DNA of 64,000 nucleotides from Hermatobates lingyangjiaoensis (taxonomy: Eukaryota > Arthropoda > Insecta > Hemiptera > Hermatobatidae), in contig JAPFBL010000608.1 in assembly GCA_026182355.1 (NCBI GenBank), positions 102,299 to 166,298 on the forward strand, in the 5' to 3' direction. Every line of letters begins with the position of its first letter. Positions within the stretch are counted from its first letter, which is position 1. This document shows, piece by piece, positions 32,097-42,689 of this stretch. The position numbers and the translations under genes were made by a program. The notes below the pieces were generated by a model, which saw only the letters and a list, made by a program, of their open reading frames with translations, made no database searches and was not told the origin of the DNA.

Positions 32097-32425
32097 GGTT
32101 AGGTTAGGTTAGGTTGCAGTGGCAGTCCCACAAGGGAACACACGTAGGCCGAGCATTGGCCCTTTGTGATACCACACAATGAAGATTGATTCTACAGTGG
32201 GAGTCCTAAATTTTGCCTAACTCAAATGTATTTAGAGTAGGGATCTTTAACGAGTACCTGACATCGTACAGGCTCGGGACCGACGGTTTAACGTCCTTCT
32301 CCGAGGGACGACGTGCTCAGATTTATTCCCCTCCCGTGTGAATAAATCGAGGGCCAGGTGAGGATTGAACCCCGGTCCTATCAGTTCAGAGGTGAGCACG
32401 TAACCACTGAGCTAGTCTGGCCCCA
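32097..32425 (-). mobile_element. Complete tRNA-derived SINE with TSDs
   Basis: Plus-strand view starts GGTTAGGTTAGGTTAGGTTG (tail, TTAGG pentamers) and ends with the head CACTGAGCTAGTCTGGCCCC. Flanks TCCAGGGTTTTCATAA (32081-32096) and TCCGGGTTTTCATAA (32426-32440) match over the last 12 bp or more. Confidence 0.88.
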
Positions 32426-32440
32426 TCCGGGTTTTCATAA

Positions 32441-33229
32441 ACGAACACTGTTGTTGTTTAGTCTTTTCTTAGAATTCAGCCTTGTACCAAGCCTAGAGAT
32501 AAGTTTTGTTATTGCGGTTATCTGTGAGATTCAATGACCTCGTACCTTAAACATTCAACGATAAACGGCAATCCATTATCAATTATCAAATCAATTACCG
32601 TGATGTTTATAAATGTTATTAATTGCTTGATTAAACCATTGATTTTGATAGCCTAAATATTTACTTTCAGCCTCCTTAATACTCTGTTTTACATTTAGTT
32701 TGGTTATGAATTATATTTCAAAGGTCTGCGCAGTAATAAGCAGACATGATCTGTGTTTTATCAGGTTAATCTGAACAGCTGATTCTCGTTCCAGTTAGTG
32801 GAGTTCTTTTCGTGATTGATAAAACGTCCGGTTCGTTGAACAATTTACTACCGGATATTCTGAAACTGTTGTCTAGCAAGAGTTTTTGGATTGAAGGTGA
32901 GGAACATAAATACTTGACTATAAAGTTCTTTAAGACTCACCAAGAAGATTGGTAGCTTTAATCAAACTGTGAACATAACGATATTCCTTTGTAGTCTTGG
33001 TAGCAATTAATAAATTAATCTGACTGGTAATTAAGGAAACGTATCCACTCAAGTTGGATTTCTCTTTTATTGAAACACTAGTGAAGAATGGTATAGCGTC
33101 TTCAAGATTAATTCCATGGACAGACTTCCAAAATAACCTGCTTTTAAGTCACTACTTAACATGTTGTTAATAAACACCATGTTCAACTTTTATAAATCCA
33201 GTGTTTAGTAAGCTTATTTTTGAAGGTAA
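32441..33229. other. AT-rich non-genic DNA
   Basis: No gene recognised. Confidence 0.45.
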
Positions 33230-33258
33230 TGTCTTTAAATTGAAATACTCCTTTTTGC

Positions 33259-33289
33259 CAACATTTCAATGTATTTTACGTCATCCTCA
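33259..33289 (-). ncRNA. Hammerhead ribozyme motif, family E
   Basis: CTGAGGA, stem II ATGTA-type hairpin (GACGTAAAATACATT), GAA, stem III ATGT (one wobble), cleavage nucleotide T. Confidence 0.7.
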
Positions 33290-33930
33290 GGGCAACAAAA
33301 ACAAGATTTTTTCAAAATCAGTATGCAATTTCAGTATGGACAACAAAAATTAAATTAAAACTTTAATATACATTATATGAACATCACAAAATGAGTATAT
33401 GGTGTTTGTTTATTTATGTAATAATCTATGAATTAACGGTTTAACTATAGTAAGTATTGTTGGGTAAAAAGCTAATGAAGCAGTCTCCACATACAAAAAT
33501 TTAATCGTATAAACAACGTGTTTCGAACCATAGTGTTCTTCTTCATTAGCTTTTTATCCTACAATGAGTAAATACAACACAATAACTGATAGCACTACGT
33601 TAGAATTAAAGTAAGCATGTATTTAATCTTTTTTCTGTGTCATGTTTTGTGTAATTTAAATTTTTATAGTCTGGGTGGACCAGTTCTTCAATTTAGTATA
33701 GCTGCTTAACTGTCATTACATATAACAAAATGCAATGAAGATAGAAATCTCTACATATCCAAGGTAATGTTAAACAGTTAATTCATGGATTATTAAATAA
33801 AAAAGAAACGCCACGTACTTATTTTGTCATGTTAATATAACATATATTTAAGATTTAATGTTATTATTACTGGAATACTGAAATTGTATAATAATTTTAA
33901 AAATAGTGCGCCTATTCTTGTTTTGTTGCT

Positions 33931-33962
33931 CTGAGGATGATGTAAAAATACATTGAAACGTT
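33931..33962 (+). ncRNA. Hammerhead ribozyme motif, family E
   Basis: CTGAGGA, stem II ATGTA/TACAT with loop AAAA, GAA, stem III ACGT, cleavage nucleotide T. Confidence 0.87.
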
Positions 33963-33999
33963 AGCAAAATGTAGTATTTCAATTTAAGGACCTAACAAT

Positions 34000-35090
34000 C
34001 AAAAACTTACTAAACAGTTAAATTAAGGGGTCAAGAACATATCGAGAGTACTCCTTTAGTCTCTCTGTATTTCCAGTTTTAAGTTAAGGTCAAATTCTTT
34101 TTTAAACTTCTTGAATTAAGAGACAGAGTGTGTCTTTGTCTTAGAATGAGACAGATAATTAACTTTATAATCTACTTGAATCAAGATTATTTATAATTGT
34201 AATTTATAATTATCAATAGGATACCAGTGGATTATTATTGAACCATGGATAACGAACAAAAAAACTAATCAATGATAACCAATAAAAAAGTTTCAAGAAA
34301 AATTAAATATAAAGAAAAAGACGGAATACGTTTCAGAACAATTTACTTGCGACATTGAGATAACAATAACGGTAAATATATATTGTGTAAGGAAATAAAA
34401 GTTTAATTTATTAAAAAAAGTTTCTTAAGATAAATGAATATTTTTTTTTATATGTACAATTACATAGATTAATAACTTCTGGGCGTGGTTGAGAAGCTAA
34501 TGTATTTTTAATTACTCTAGTATGATTTTTTATAGCGTAATTGGCTGTTTGTTTGTAGGTGTATGACTTCCGTCTTGTAATAATGTATACAAGGTGTGAT
34601 CAAAACGAAAGGTCACTGTTTTTGAATTTCGCGTGCTGTGTCATTGTATTTTCAAAATTTTGTTGTTTTTGTGTTGGTACTTTGGCCACAATCATATGTT
34701 CACAGTTTTAACTAAATAGCATTTACAGTTTTTTCTGTGAGATGCTTAAAAGTTGGATTCGTGTTTACATTTTGGCGATTTTTTCCTGTTTAAAAAATAA
34801 TATACATTGATATAACTTACAGCATTTATAAATATTTGTTTCCTTCAGTTGACTCATTTTACCCTACTGCCAACATTTAAAGAGTTTTTTTTTTTTAGTT
34901 CTTAATTCTATTATTTTTATACAAAAATTAATACAATATCTCTACTCGATTCTTTTCAACAGGAAAAAATCACCGAGCACGCAAACACGCGTCTTATCTC
35001 GGTAACATCCTTCTATCTCTCATATAAAAACAACACTTGCTATACAGTCAAAACTTTTAAGATAAAATCGTGACGAGTGTACCAACACAA
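34000..35090. other. AT-rich non-genic DNA
   Basis: No gene. At 34590-34640 the phrase GGTGTGATCAAAACGAAAGG resembles a mariner-type terminus, but I find no matching opposite end. Confidence 0.4.
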
Positions 35091-35093
35091 CAA

Positions 35094-35392
35094 CAAAAAT
35101 TGTGATTAGAGAGTACAGAACACGTTGAGTTCAAAAAGTCACTGCCAATTAATTTAATTAAATTAATTAATTTATCTATATACTTATAAAATTAAACTCT
35201 AATGACCGATCTTGTTTGTTTGTTTTCCTGCCATCGTTCATTTTCTGGGGGACATGATTTCAAATCAAACAGGTATGAACCTCACTGGGTCGACAAGTTT
35301 AAATTAAAAATTTTTTTAAAAATTAATTTTAAATTAATTGGCAGTGACTTTTTGAATGTTACGCGCTCTATACTCTCAAATGACAATTTTTT
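35094..35392. mobile_element. Small inverted-repeat element (MITE-like)
   Basis: Terminal inverted repeats of about 60 bp: AGTCACTGCCAATTAATTTA, preceded by TTCAAAAA and by TTAGAGAGTACAGAACACGT, mirrored at 35331-35392 with about 80% identity. AT-rich interior, no transposase. Superfamily not assigned. Confidence 0.6.
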
Positions 35393-35399
35393 TTGACTC

Positions 35400-36080
35400 G
35401 TTTTGTGAATTTTTAAATTAATTTTAAAAAAAAAATAATTAAGTAATGTTAGTAGTTGAATGATGATTGAAAACAGATATGATTTTAGCTGTGTTTGGGC
35501 GTGGGTGTAACTGACAATTGCGAGACTCCAGGAGGTGGCTTCACCGTCGAAGTAGCTCCGCGCTATAGGTGTGTAACATTATGCAAAGCGCTGCTCAACT
35601 CTTTTAGATCCTATCGGCTTTTGTTCATATTTAGCTATCGAAACAAACCAAAGTAGATCCTTAGAATAATAAAAAGATTATTATTATTATTGTTGTTGTT
35701 GGGTTATTGTTTTGCAAAAGTGCTGGCCTCAAGAAAACAATCGATCAACTGGAAAGCATTGATGTCTTTTAGCTTAAGCTCACGAACTCCTGATTTTCTA
35801 TTCATTATTCACACTCTATTGCAATATGATCTAAATAGAGCTGAATTATCTAATGTCATAGTCTAGTATGTAAAAGATTTCATAAAAAAGAAACTAGTTT
35901 TCCAAGGACTACGTACCAGAGTATACATTAAAACTAAACTCCATGTTACAATTCTTATATATTAGCTTATATTGCAATATATGTATATATAAAAATAAAA
36001 ACCAACTAAGATAGACACGGAGATAGACAAAGGAATAATTCACTTCTATATTTCTTCACTTCTTTCCTCACCCCTATACA
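35400..36080. other. AT-rich DNA, no feature
   Basis: No gene recognised. A PLE-like tail (AACTAAGATAGACACGGAGA...) at 36000-36060 without a ribozyme may be a cassette relic. Confidence 0.4.
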
Positions 36081-36094
36081 TATAATATATATAT

Positions 36095-36375
36095 ATATAG
36101 TTCAAGGTACATAAAGAAACGTAGAGAAATTAAAAACACACACTTACAGTCTCTAATTTTTGGTTTAACCGTCTTTAGGGGAGATAAGAAAGGGAAACCA
36201 AGCGCACTGGTACAGAGACGGTTGGAGACAACGTTGGTCTCCAACCGTCTCTGTACCAGTGCGCTTGGTTTCCCTTTCTTATCTCCCCTGAAGACGGTTC
36301 AACCAAAAATTAGAGACTGTAAGTGTGTGTTTTTAATTTCTCTACGTTTCTTTATGTACATTGAACTGTATTTGT
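36095..36375. mobile_element. Family C palindrome, both ribozymes mutated
   Basis: Left core CTAAAGA (G5 to A), right core CTGAAGA with the GAAA box as AAAA. Arms include ACCAAGCGCACTGGTACAGA, GACGGTTGGAG mirrored at 36230. Flanked by TA. Confidence 0.8.
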
Positions 36376-36411
36376 CCATTTCGGATTGTATTTTCATCAA
36401 AAAAGTGTATA

Positions 36412-36414
<3 letters not shown>

Positions 36415-36442
<28 letters not shown>

Positions 36443-36660
36443 AAAGATTTCACATAAACACGTGAAATTACAATCAATGATCAAACCACAATATGAAATG
36501 GGAAAACAAGACTAAAATCTTTTAACTGTAAGAAGCGGTTTTTGTCAGTCAGTGTTTCAGTTGGATTTTTGACTCTGTCGAAGACCACTTGTTACGGTTG
36601 AAAGAATTAGTCTTTTTTTCCCTCATTTCGAATTGGGCTTTGAATATATATATATAATAT
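36415..36660. mobile_element. Family A palindrome, both ribozymes mutated
   Basis: Left core CTGACAA, right core CTGTCGA. Complete tails on both sides, (TA)n at 36416-36441 and 36644-36656. Confidence 0.75.
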
Positions 36661-36664
36661 AAAT

Positions 36665-36800
36665 TGGAAATACGATCCTAACTATTGATATACGAGTTCA
36701 AAACAGAAAATAATAACCCAAATTTTCGGGAAACCCCTCTTTAGGTGAAAAGAGAAAGGGAGACGGATGGCCCAAAAATTTGAGTTCGTAGGTGTATATA
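36665..36800 (-). mobile_element. Family C' cassette, decayed
   Basis: Reversed tail and a core with CTAAAGA, stem GGGT/TCCC and GAAAATTT. Single-armed, between TA tracts. Confidence 0.55.
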
Positions 36801-36814
36801 TATACATATATATA

Positions 36815-36985
36815 CTTTAAAAACTTTGAGAAACACAAATGAGAAACAGAAACTGGGACTCATATTCAATATTTCGACCCTTTTAACGGTCGTCCTCAGG
36901 AAAGGAAGTCGAGTGACTAGATGACGAAAGCCAACTGGTTTTATATATATATATATATATAATATATATATATATGTGTGTGTGT
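36815..36985 (-). mobile_element. Family J hammerhead cassette
   Basis: Reversed tail (AACTTTGAGAAACACAAATG, ACTGGGACTCATATTCAAT), ribozyme, then a short centre and TA/TG tract at 36943-36988. Confidence 0.75.
36868..36899 (-). ncRNA. Hammerhead ribozyme motif, family J
   Basis: CTGAGGA, stem II GACC/GGTC, GAA, stem III ATAT, cleavage nucleotide T. Confidence 0.85.
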
Positions 36986-37019
36986 GTATGTAATCAATTA
37001 GATGAAATGATTCTTCGAA

Positions 37020-37290
37020 CTGGATAAACTAGAATTTTCAAAACAACAAACAGAAAAAAATTCACTGAACTCAACTACTGTATTTCGATGTCCTCGTCGT
37101 CAGGAATAGATGTGAATCCGGTTAACATTGTTGTTCCTTTAAATAATGTAAATTCATTTTCTTGGTTAAAAAATTCTTACTTCTGCCTATGAAAAAGGTT
37201 TTAAATAAAACCGAAACGTCGGCAACGAGAGTTTGATTTTTTTATCCTAGAAAATTGACCGAATCCTGATAGAGAACACAACTATATATA
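37020..37290. mobile_element. Family I fragment fused to family G
   Basis: 37028-37115: reversed family I tail with CTGACGA, a 2-3 bp stem II, GAA, ATAC. It joins directly a plus-strand family G copy (37115-37280) whose element reads ATGAAAA, GGTTTT/AAAACC hairpin, GAA, ACGT, C. The two families are joined 5'-to-5' in the same way as the single-family palindromes. Confidence 0.65.
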
Positions 37291-37319
37291 TATCAACGTC
37301 CAAAGTACAATAAAAAATG

Positions 37320-37555
37320 AGAAATTTGAGCATGTCCTCCGGAGGAGAGGACGTCTTTCCCGAGCCTATACGATGTCAAAATACTCGTAAAAGATCGCTA
37401 CTCAAAACTACACTTGTGCTAGCCAAAATTTAGTATTCCCAAAGTAAGATTGACGTGGTAGTGTGGCTCACCAATTTCTGAAATGGGTGTCAAGTAATAA
37501 ATGAGCTACACTTTCAGCCTCTAGAACAGTAGTAAAGATGAAACCTTTAAATAAG
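37320..37555 (+). mobile_element. SINE, 5' truncated, alternative tail
   Basis: Starts within the body (GAGGACGTCTTTCCCGAGCC), passes GCCAAAATTTAGTATTCCC, and ends in the alternative tail (GGGTGTCAAGTAATAAATGA). Confidence 0.65.
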
Positions 37556-37559
37556 AGCA

Positions 37560-38465
37560 TTAAAAATAAAACATTTTTTCTGAAAAAGCTTTACCAGTTC
37601 CTGGAAGGGGGATATTTGAAAAATCAATCTCGCTTCCATTTCTATCAACTACCATAGATAGTTTAAACAAACTAATCGTATTTATTTTTTATATCTATTA
37701 TATAGAAAGCCTTGATAAAATGTTAATATTGAATACAAATTAACCATCGCTTCCTTCAATTTTATCTAACAAAAGAGTTTATTCCCAGAAGAGCAGAATT
37801 AGCTAAGTCTTTGTATCTGGATTTCACACTTGAGGTGTATATTAAGAGCTGTTGTCAAGGACTGGCGTGCGCTTACCTAGGACAAACGACATTCAGACCA
37901 GGAGACGGATTTGCAACGTGTCCTTGTAGGCTGAAAGAGACCGTCTCTTGAGTCTAAACCAGCTTCCAGACATATATCAGTTCCATATCACTACTTGATT
38001 ACACAGCATCCCACGCAAAACCATCAAAGGTTTAATCTACAGTTTCAAGAAGTGATAAACTGACTTTAGACAGTTTTTTTTTTATCTTATCACATTCTAA
38101 GCTATTTTATCTGAAGCAAAACTAATTTTTCCTAGATTACGTTTAAAACTTTCAATACAACTTGTTTGAACAATATCGTTTCCACGTTTTTATAATAATT
38201 TTATGTTGTGCAAAAATATTTATATAGTTAATGGGTTAACGGTTATTCTTAAAAGTTAAGAATATATATTTATATTCTTCAATATTTACAATTTTCTATT
38301 TAATCTTTTTTGTATTATTTTTTATGAATTCTATACCAAAATTATATTAGTAGTATATTCTAAATATACTAAGATAATGAAACGATAATAAGAAGATAAA
38401 TTTCTTTGTTTATTTCATATATTACAAGTATGTTAGTATAATAAAGGTTTATAATTTTTTAACTA
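37560..38465. other. AT-rich non-genic DNA
   Basis: No gene recognised. Confidence 0.45.
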
Positions 38466-38467
38466 AG

Positions 38468-38562
38468 TATTCTCCCTAGGAGAGGACGTCAAGCCGTTAT
38501 ATTTAGATTAAGGATTTTTAACGTGTACTTGACATCGTACAGGCTCGGAACAATCAGTTTGA
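38468..38562. mobile_element. Two SINE fragments joined in opposite orientation
   Basis: 38468-38497 is a plus-strand body piece (GGAGAGGACGTCAAGCCGT); 38500-38562 is a minus-strand piece (TACTTGACATCGTACAGGCT). Confidence 0.5.
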
Positions 38563-38587
38563 TATGATAACATTAATGATAATAGGG

Positions 38588-39108
38588 ATCAGGTTAGCTC
38601 AGTGGTTAACGTACTTGGCTCTGAAATGGTAGGTCCGAGGTTCTATACGTAATTAGCCCTCGATTTATTTACGGGGGAGGTGAGTAAATCTGAGTAAGTC
38701 GTGCCTCTCGGAGAGGACGTTAAGCCATCGGTCTCGAGCATGTACGATGTCAGGTACTTGTTAGAGATCCCTGCTATAACTAGTATTGAGTTAGGCAAAA
38801 TTTATCGCCTCTGAACTGATAGGATCGGGGTTCAATCCCCACCTGGCTCTTAATTTATTCATGCGGGAGGTGAATAAATCTGAGCACGTCGTCCTTCGGA
38901 GAAGGACGTTAAACCGTCGGTCATGACCCTGTATGATGTTAGGTACTTGTTAAAGATCCCTACTCTAAATACACTTGAGTTAGGCAAAATTTAGGACTCC
39001 CACAGTAAAATCAATCTTCATTGTGTGGATCAGAAAGGGCCAATGTTCGGCCTATGTGTGTTCCCCTATCGGACAGCCACTGCAATCTAAAAGGTTGCTT
39101 ACTACTAC
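38588..39108 (+). mobile_element. Two tandem tRNA-derived SINEs
   Basis: Copy 1, 38588-38800: head AGGTTAGCTCAGTGG and diverged B box, ends at GGCAAAATTTA. Copy 2, 38803-39108: begins inside the head (CGCCTCTGAACTGATAGG), has B box GGGGTTCAATCCCC, and runs to CACTGCAATCTAAAAGGTT. The join at 38800 drops the second A box, as expected from recombination between copies. Confidence 0.75.
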
Positions 39109-39427
39109 TATTAATGATAATATAATATCCCTATTAATATTTCTCTCTCAGAAGGACGACGTGTAAAACACATAAATCTATGTGGTTTCAGGTGATAAGG
39201 AGTGCGTATAAGCCTACGAAAGCCTTTTTACATCAAATGCCCACACTTATAGATGTTATCTAAGGAGCAAAAGTGTATTTCATAAGCAAAATAAGCAAAA
39301 CGACTATTTGATTATTCGGCACCCATTAACTATGGAGCCATCTCGAACTGTCTATGGTGTTTCCCACACAAGTAGTAGCTACAACTCGGCTAAAGTTTCA
39401 TTAACTTTGATGATCTAATGTATAAGG

Positions 39428-39829
39428 CAGTGTTTTCCAAACTGGGATGCGCGGACTAGTCTAAAGGGAGCTGCGAAAATTACTCACAGTCAACAATTTT
39501 CCAAATTACTGCTAAATTTTTCTGTGTAAAAAATGATGTTTGCCTTGGCTGCAATCAAATCTAAATATCAAGCTCGTTTAGTTGTAGAAAAAGTAGTGAC
39601 TAGTAGCTATATCGTCACAAACACCAAGATTTGATAAACTTTGTGCTAATAGACAGGCACATCCATCCAATTAAAAACAATAATAAAATATCGTTTTCCA
39701 TTAGTTTGTATGAATAAAATTTATAACAGTAAAAATGTTTTGTGTTTTTATTTTATTAAATATTGAGGGGAGGCAATTGATTAAATATTTTTGAGGGAGG
39801 CGTAGTAACATCAAGTTTGGAAACAACTG
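39428..39829. mobile_element. hAT-like non-autonomous transposon
   Basis: Ends CAGTGTTTTCCAAACTGGGA and ...CAAGTTTGGAAACAACTG. Flanks GTATAAGG (39420-39427) and GTATAAGA (39830-39837) match at 7 of 8. No transposase. Confidence 0.78.
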
Positions 39830-39839
39830 GTATAAGATA

Positions 39840-40305
39840 AACCATGCCTATGAACTTAAAACTGGCTTAAAGATTACATATATAAAAGATCTTTTGTTTT
39901 AAATAGAGAGGTCAGGAGGTTCATTACGAAGTAAAAGCGAGTTACTCGGGGCAAGTAAAAATGTCTGCTGGTGGCCGCTTTGCAACCCTGGTGGTCTCCA
40001 CGCCTTAATATTATTTCAACAATAGGATTAGATTAATGTAATAAACAGCAAAAACCTTGTACATTCTTCTTCTCACTTGAATTCTTTTGTAATACTTTTA
40101 TCTTGCTCTCTCGTTTTAGCACCGCTTTTATCCAAGTTGCCGGTAAAGATTTCATTTAGGCATTTAAACAATTTAAACAGATGTTAACAATGTGCTTCAA
40201 ATAACCCAAACAAAGCTACAAGTGAGCACAGTCAGGCAAGAAGCATATAATCACTGAAAGACAACTTTCTTTCCTTTCGTATTTACTTACCTGCGTATAG
40301 AAACC
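39840..40305. other. Non-genic DNA
   Basis: No gene recognised. Confidence 0.4.
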
Positions 40306-40309
40306 TTGT

Positions 40310-40500
40310 TAGTACGTTCTCGCCACTGGTCTGGTAGATCCTGAGTTCAACACTCAATCTGGCCTTCGATTTATTCTCGTGGGAGGTGCATAAATGTAAG
40401 CATGTCGAGAAATGTAGCCTTGAAGAGAACGCTAAACCGTCGGTACTGAGCCTGTACGATTTCAGGTACTCATTAAAGATCCCTATTTTATATACACTTG
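40310..40500 (+). mobile_element. tRNA-derived SINE, diverged
   Basis: B box GAGTTCAACACTC (weakened), GATTTATTCTCGTGGGAGG, GAGCCTGTACGATTTCAGGT. Ends at a (TA)n tract at 40504, so its tail may have been replaced. Confidence 0.65.
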
Positions 40501-40577
40501 TGTTATATATATATATATATAATATATATGATTCGTTGCGATGTTGACCAATGGAAGTGGAGTTTACAGGTCCAGGA

Positions 40578-40613
40578 TCATATTCCTTTCCTCGGACAAC
40601 TCATAGAAAACTC

Positions 40614-40645
<32 letters not shown>

Positions 40646-40805
40646 ATATATTAGTGTATATTGGCAGCAGATTTTCTTGTAAACATATTTTATTAAAGTA
40701 GACGGCAGCTTCCGCATTTACGACTTTTTTGCTCGATTTCTCTAGTTTTCTTACTAGTTTTTTCTGGTAGGGAGTGATTTCATGGAGGAGTTGTCCCAGA
40801 GACAT
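40578..40805 (-). pseudogene. PLE N-terminal fragment, family H
   Basis: Start at the ATG at 40805: MSLGQLLHEITPYQKKLVRK, LEKSSKKVVNAEAAVYFNK, ICLQENLLPIYTNIYI, then TA repeat. Complete N-terminal unit of the family, with a ribozyme 53 bp upstream. Left arm of a large palindrome. Confidence 0.75.
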
Positions 40806-40857
40806 CAAAGAAATAATCTTTTAGCTTAATCAATAATATTATATTTTTTACACTTAC

Positions 40858-40889
40858 AAGCTTTCGATTTTCTCAGAAATCATCTTCAG
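40858..40889 (-). ncRNA. Hammerhead ribozyme motif, family H
   Basis: CTGAAGA, stem II GATTT/AAATC, GAA, stem III AGCT, cleavage nucleotide T. Confidence 0.88.
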
Positions 40890-41486
40890 GTATATATCAT
40901 TATTAAACAGATTAAATTCAAGAATAAAATTTTTCTAAATGTTAAACAGACATTAAAAGGAATAAAAATTTAGATGTTAATAGAACTAGATGAACTTTGT
41001 GAAAAAACAAAACAAGTCCACTGTGACAAGTGTAAGGTTACAACTTGTCATTCACATTTCCTGGGGGTGCTGTCAATGTAGGCTTATTAGGTTTATAAGA
41101 ACTATCGAAGTTCTTACAACTTGGTATTATGCCTATACAATTGGCCTGAATGTTCATAGGGCAGCAGATTTTCTTGTAAACATATTTTATTAAAGTAGAC
41201 GGCAGCTTCCGCTTCCTATGAACATTCAGGCCAATTGTATAGGCATAATACCAAGTTGTAAGAACTTCGATAGTTCTTATAAACTTAATAAGCCTACATT
41301 GACAGGACCCCCAGGAAATGTGAATGACAAGTTGTAACCTTACACTTGTCACAGTGGACTTGTTTTGTTTTTTCACAAAGTTCATCTAGTTCTATTAACA
41401 TCTAAATTTTTATTCCTTTTAATGTCTGTTTAACATTTAGAAAAATTTTATTCTGTGAATTTAATCTGTTTAATAATGATATATAC

Positions 41487-41518
41487 CTGAAGATGATTTC
41501 TGAGAAAATCGAAAGCTT
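41487..41518 (+). ncRNA. Hammerhead ribozyme motif, family H
   Basis: CTGAAGA, stem II GATTT/AAATC, GAA, stem III AGCT, cleavage nucleotide T. Mirror of 40858-40889. Confidence 0.88.
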
Positions 41519-41570
41519 GTAAGTGTAAAAAATATAATATTATTGATTAAGCTAAAAGATTATTTCTTTG

Positions 41571-41692
41571 ATGTCTCTGGGACAACTCCTCCATGAAATC
41601 ACTCCCTACCAGAAAAAACTAGTAAGAAAACTAGAGAAAACGAGCAAAAAAGTCGTAAATGCGGAAGCTGCCGTCTACTTTAATAAAATATA
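41571..41692 (+). pseudogene. PLE N-terminal fragment, family H
   Basis: MSLGQLLHEITPYQKKLVRK, LEKTSKKVVNAEAAVYFNK, then TA repeat: stops about ten codons earlier than the left arm's copy. Confidence 0.72.
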
Positions 41693-41706
41693 TATATATA
41701 TATATC

Positions 41707-41731
41707 CTGAAGACGAGGACATCGAAATATA
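41707..41731 (+). ncRNA. Hammerhead-like motif, family I
   Basis: CTGAAGA, very short stem II (CGA/TCG at most 3 bp, sharing its last G with the GAA box), GAA, stem III ATAT, cleavage nucleotide A. TA on its left, full tail and TA on its right. Confidence 0.6.
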
Positions 41732-41789
41732 GTAGTGAGTTCAGTGGTTTCCTTTCTATGTGTTCTTTTTTAAATTCTAGTTTATATAT

Positions 41790-41880
41790 ATATAGTTCAA
41801 TATAGACAAAGAAACATAGAGAAATCAAAAGAACACACTTACAGTCTCTAATTTTCGGTTTAAACCGAAACGAGGAAAAA
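41790..41880 (-). mobile_element. Family C tail truncated at the palindrome centre
   Basis: Reversed tail to TCTCTAATTTTCGGTTT, joined to AAACCGAAACG; CTGANGA boxes absent. Followed by A-rich DNA to 42010. Confidence 0.55.
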
Positions 41881-42078
41881 TATAATAATAAAAAAATTAA
41901 TAATAGAAAAATTATATAATAAAAAGGAATCTTTATAACTAATCTTTATAAAGTTCAAAAGAACAGGAAATTAAGAATTAATAAAATAAATAATAATAAT
42001 AAGCAAATTAAAAAAATGTAAGGAAACTTCTCCTCTGAATACTGCTTAACGGTTCAGGTTGATACCTGGATTTGAACG

Positions 42079-42104
<26 letters not shown>

Positions 42105-42109
<5 letters not shown>

Positions 42110-42305
42110 TGTAAACAATAGATACAGAGTAAAGGGACGATCACACTTCGCTTGCTGAAACGACGACGCAAGTGTGTTTGGTGTCCCTATCTCTACTCTC
42201 CTGATGACGGCTCGACCAAACATTAGAGACTGTAAGTGTGATCGCCCCTTGACTCTATATCTATAGTTTACTGTGAAACGTTTGTCGTCCTTTGTGGATC
42301 GTTTC
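42105..42305. mobile_element. Hammerhead-like palindrome, diverged family C
   Basis: Mirror phrases ACAGAGTAAAGGGACGATCA and TGATCGCCCCTTGACTCT flank a plus-strand core CTGATGA, GGCTCGACC, then AAACATTAG; the GAAA box is lost. Bounded by TA tracts (42081-42104; 42318-42380). Confidence 0.55.
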
Positions 42306-42312
42306 CCTATTG

Positions 42313-42353
<41 letters not shown>

Positions 42354-42361
42354 TATATATA

Positions 42362-42640
42362 TTATATATATATAATATATAGTCTAGAAGGCCTCAGACT
42401 ATTATTTTGCTTTTTTAAAATGATGGTGTTTTGTACAAGGTCCTGGTGGGTGAGTTTTCTTGCATGTTGCTGGGAGGTGTGTCTGGCGATGGCTCCTGCT
42501 TGTAAGTGCATCGTCAGTCGTCGTGAGAGTGTGGTCGATGTCATACCGATATATTTTGAATTGGCTAGAAGCTCACAATCTCCCATATTACAATTATATT
42601 CGTATAACTGGCCTTTTGCAGCTCCGGGATGACTGTATCT
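42362..42640 (-). pseudogene. PLE GIY-YIG endonuclease fragment
   Basis: Minus strand GQLYEYNCNMGDCELLANSK, YIGMTSTTLSRRLTMHLQAG, ...VQNTIILKKQNNSLRPSR, then TA repeat. Visible: LYEY (GIY position), the two Cys of NCNMGDC, YIG, RR of LSRRL, His of MHL. Ends before the catalytic Glu. Truncated on both sides. Confidence 0.8.
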
Positions 42641-42689
42641 CGGCTATTGTTCATTATCAGGTTTGCAGTGGTTCTAGTTTTATAATAAA

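Larger units (their letters stand above)
33230..33990. mobile_element. Family E hammerhead pair with long centre
   Basis: Minus-strand ribozyme at left and plus-strand ribozyme at right, 640 bp apart. The tails match (TGAAATACTCCTTTTTGCCA and its mirror). The centre holds a second, decayed family D-like arm at 33470-33600 (CAACGTGTTTCGAACCATAG). Confidence 0.72.
40680..41700. mobile_element. Large PLE palindrome, ~480-bp arms
   Basis: Left arm 40680-41160 and right arm 41213-41700 are near-identical mirror images containing ribozyme, N-terminal ORF start and about 270 bp of 3' untranslated sequence. The spacer 41161-41212 is a 52-bp copy of 40664-40715, a piece of the left arm's N-terminal coding end, in the same orientation. 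Confidence 0.9.

Noticed and set aside
34590..34640. Mariner terminus GGTGTGATCAAAACGAAAGG
   Set aside because: No matching inverted end or TA-flanked boundary found.
40990..41385. Two mirror-image frames (MNFVKKQNKSTVTSVRLQLV...) as a gene
   Set aside because: They are the two arms of one palindrome, in PLE 3' untranslated sequence upstream of the ribozyme; opposite-strand identity shows the repeat, not coding selection.
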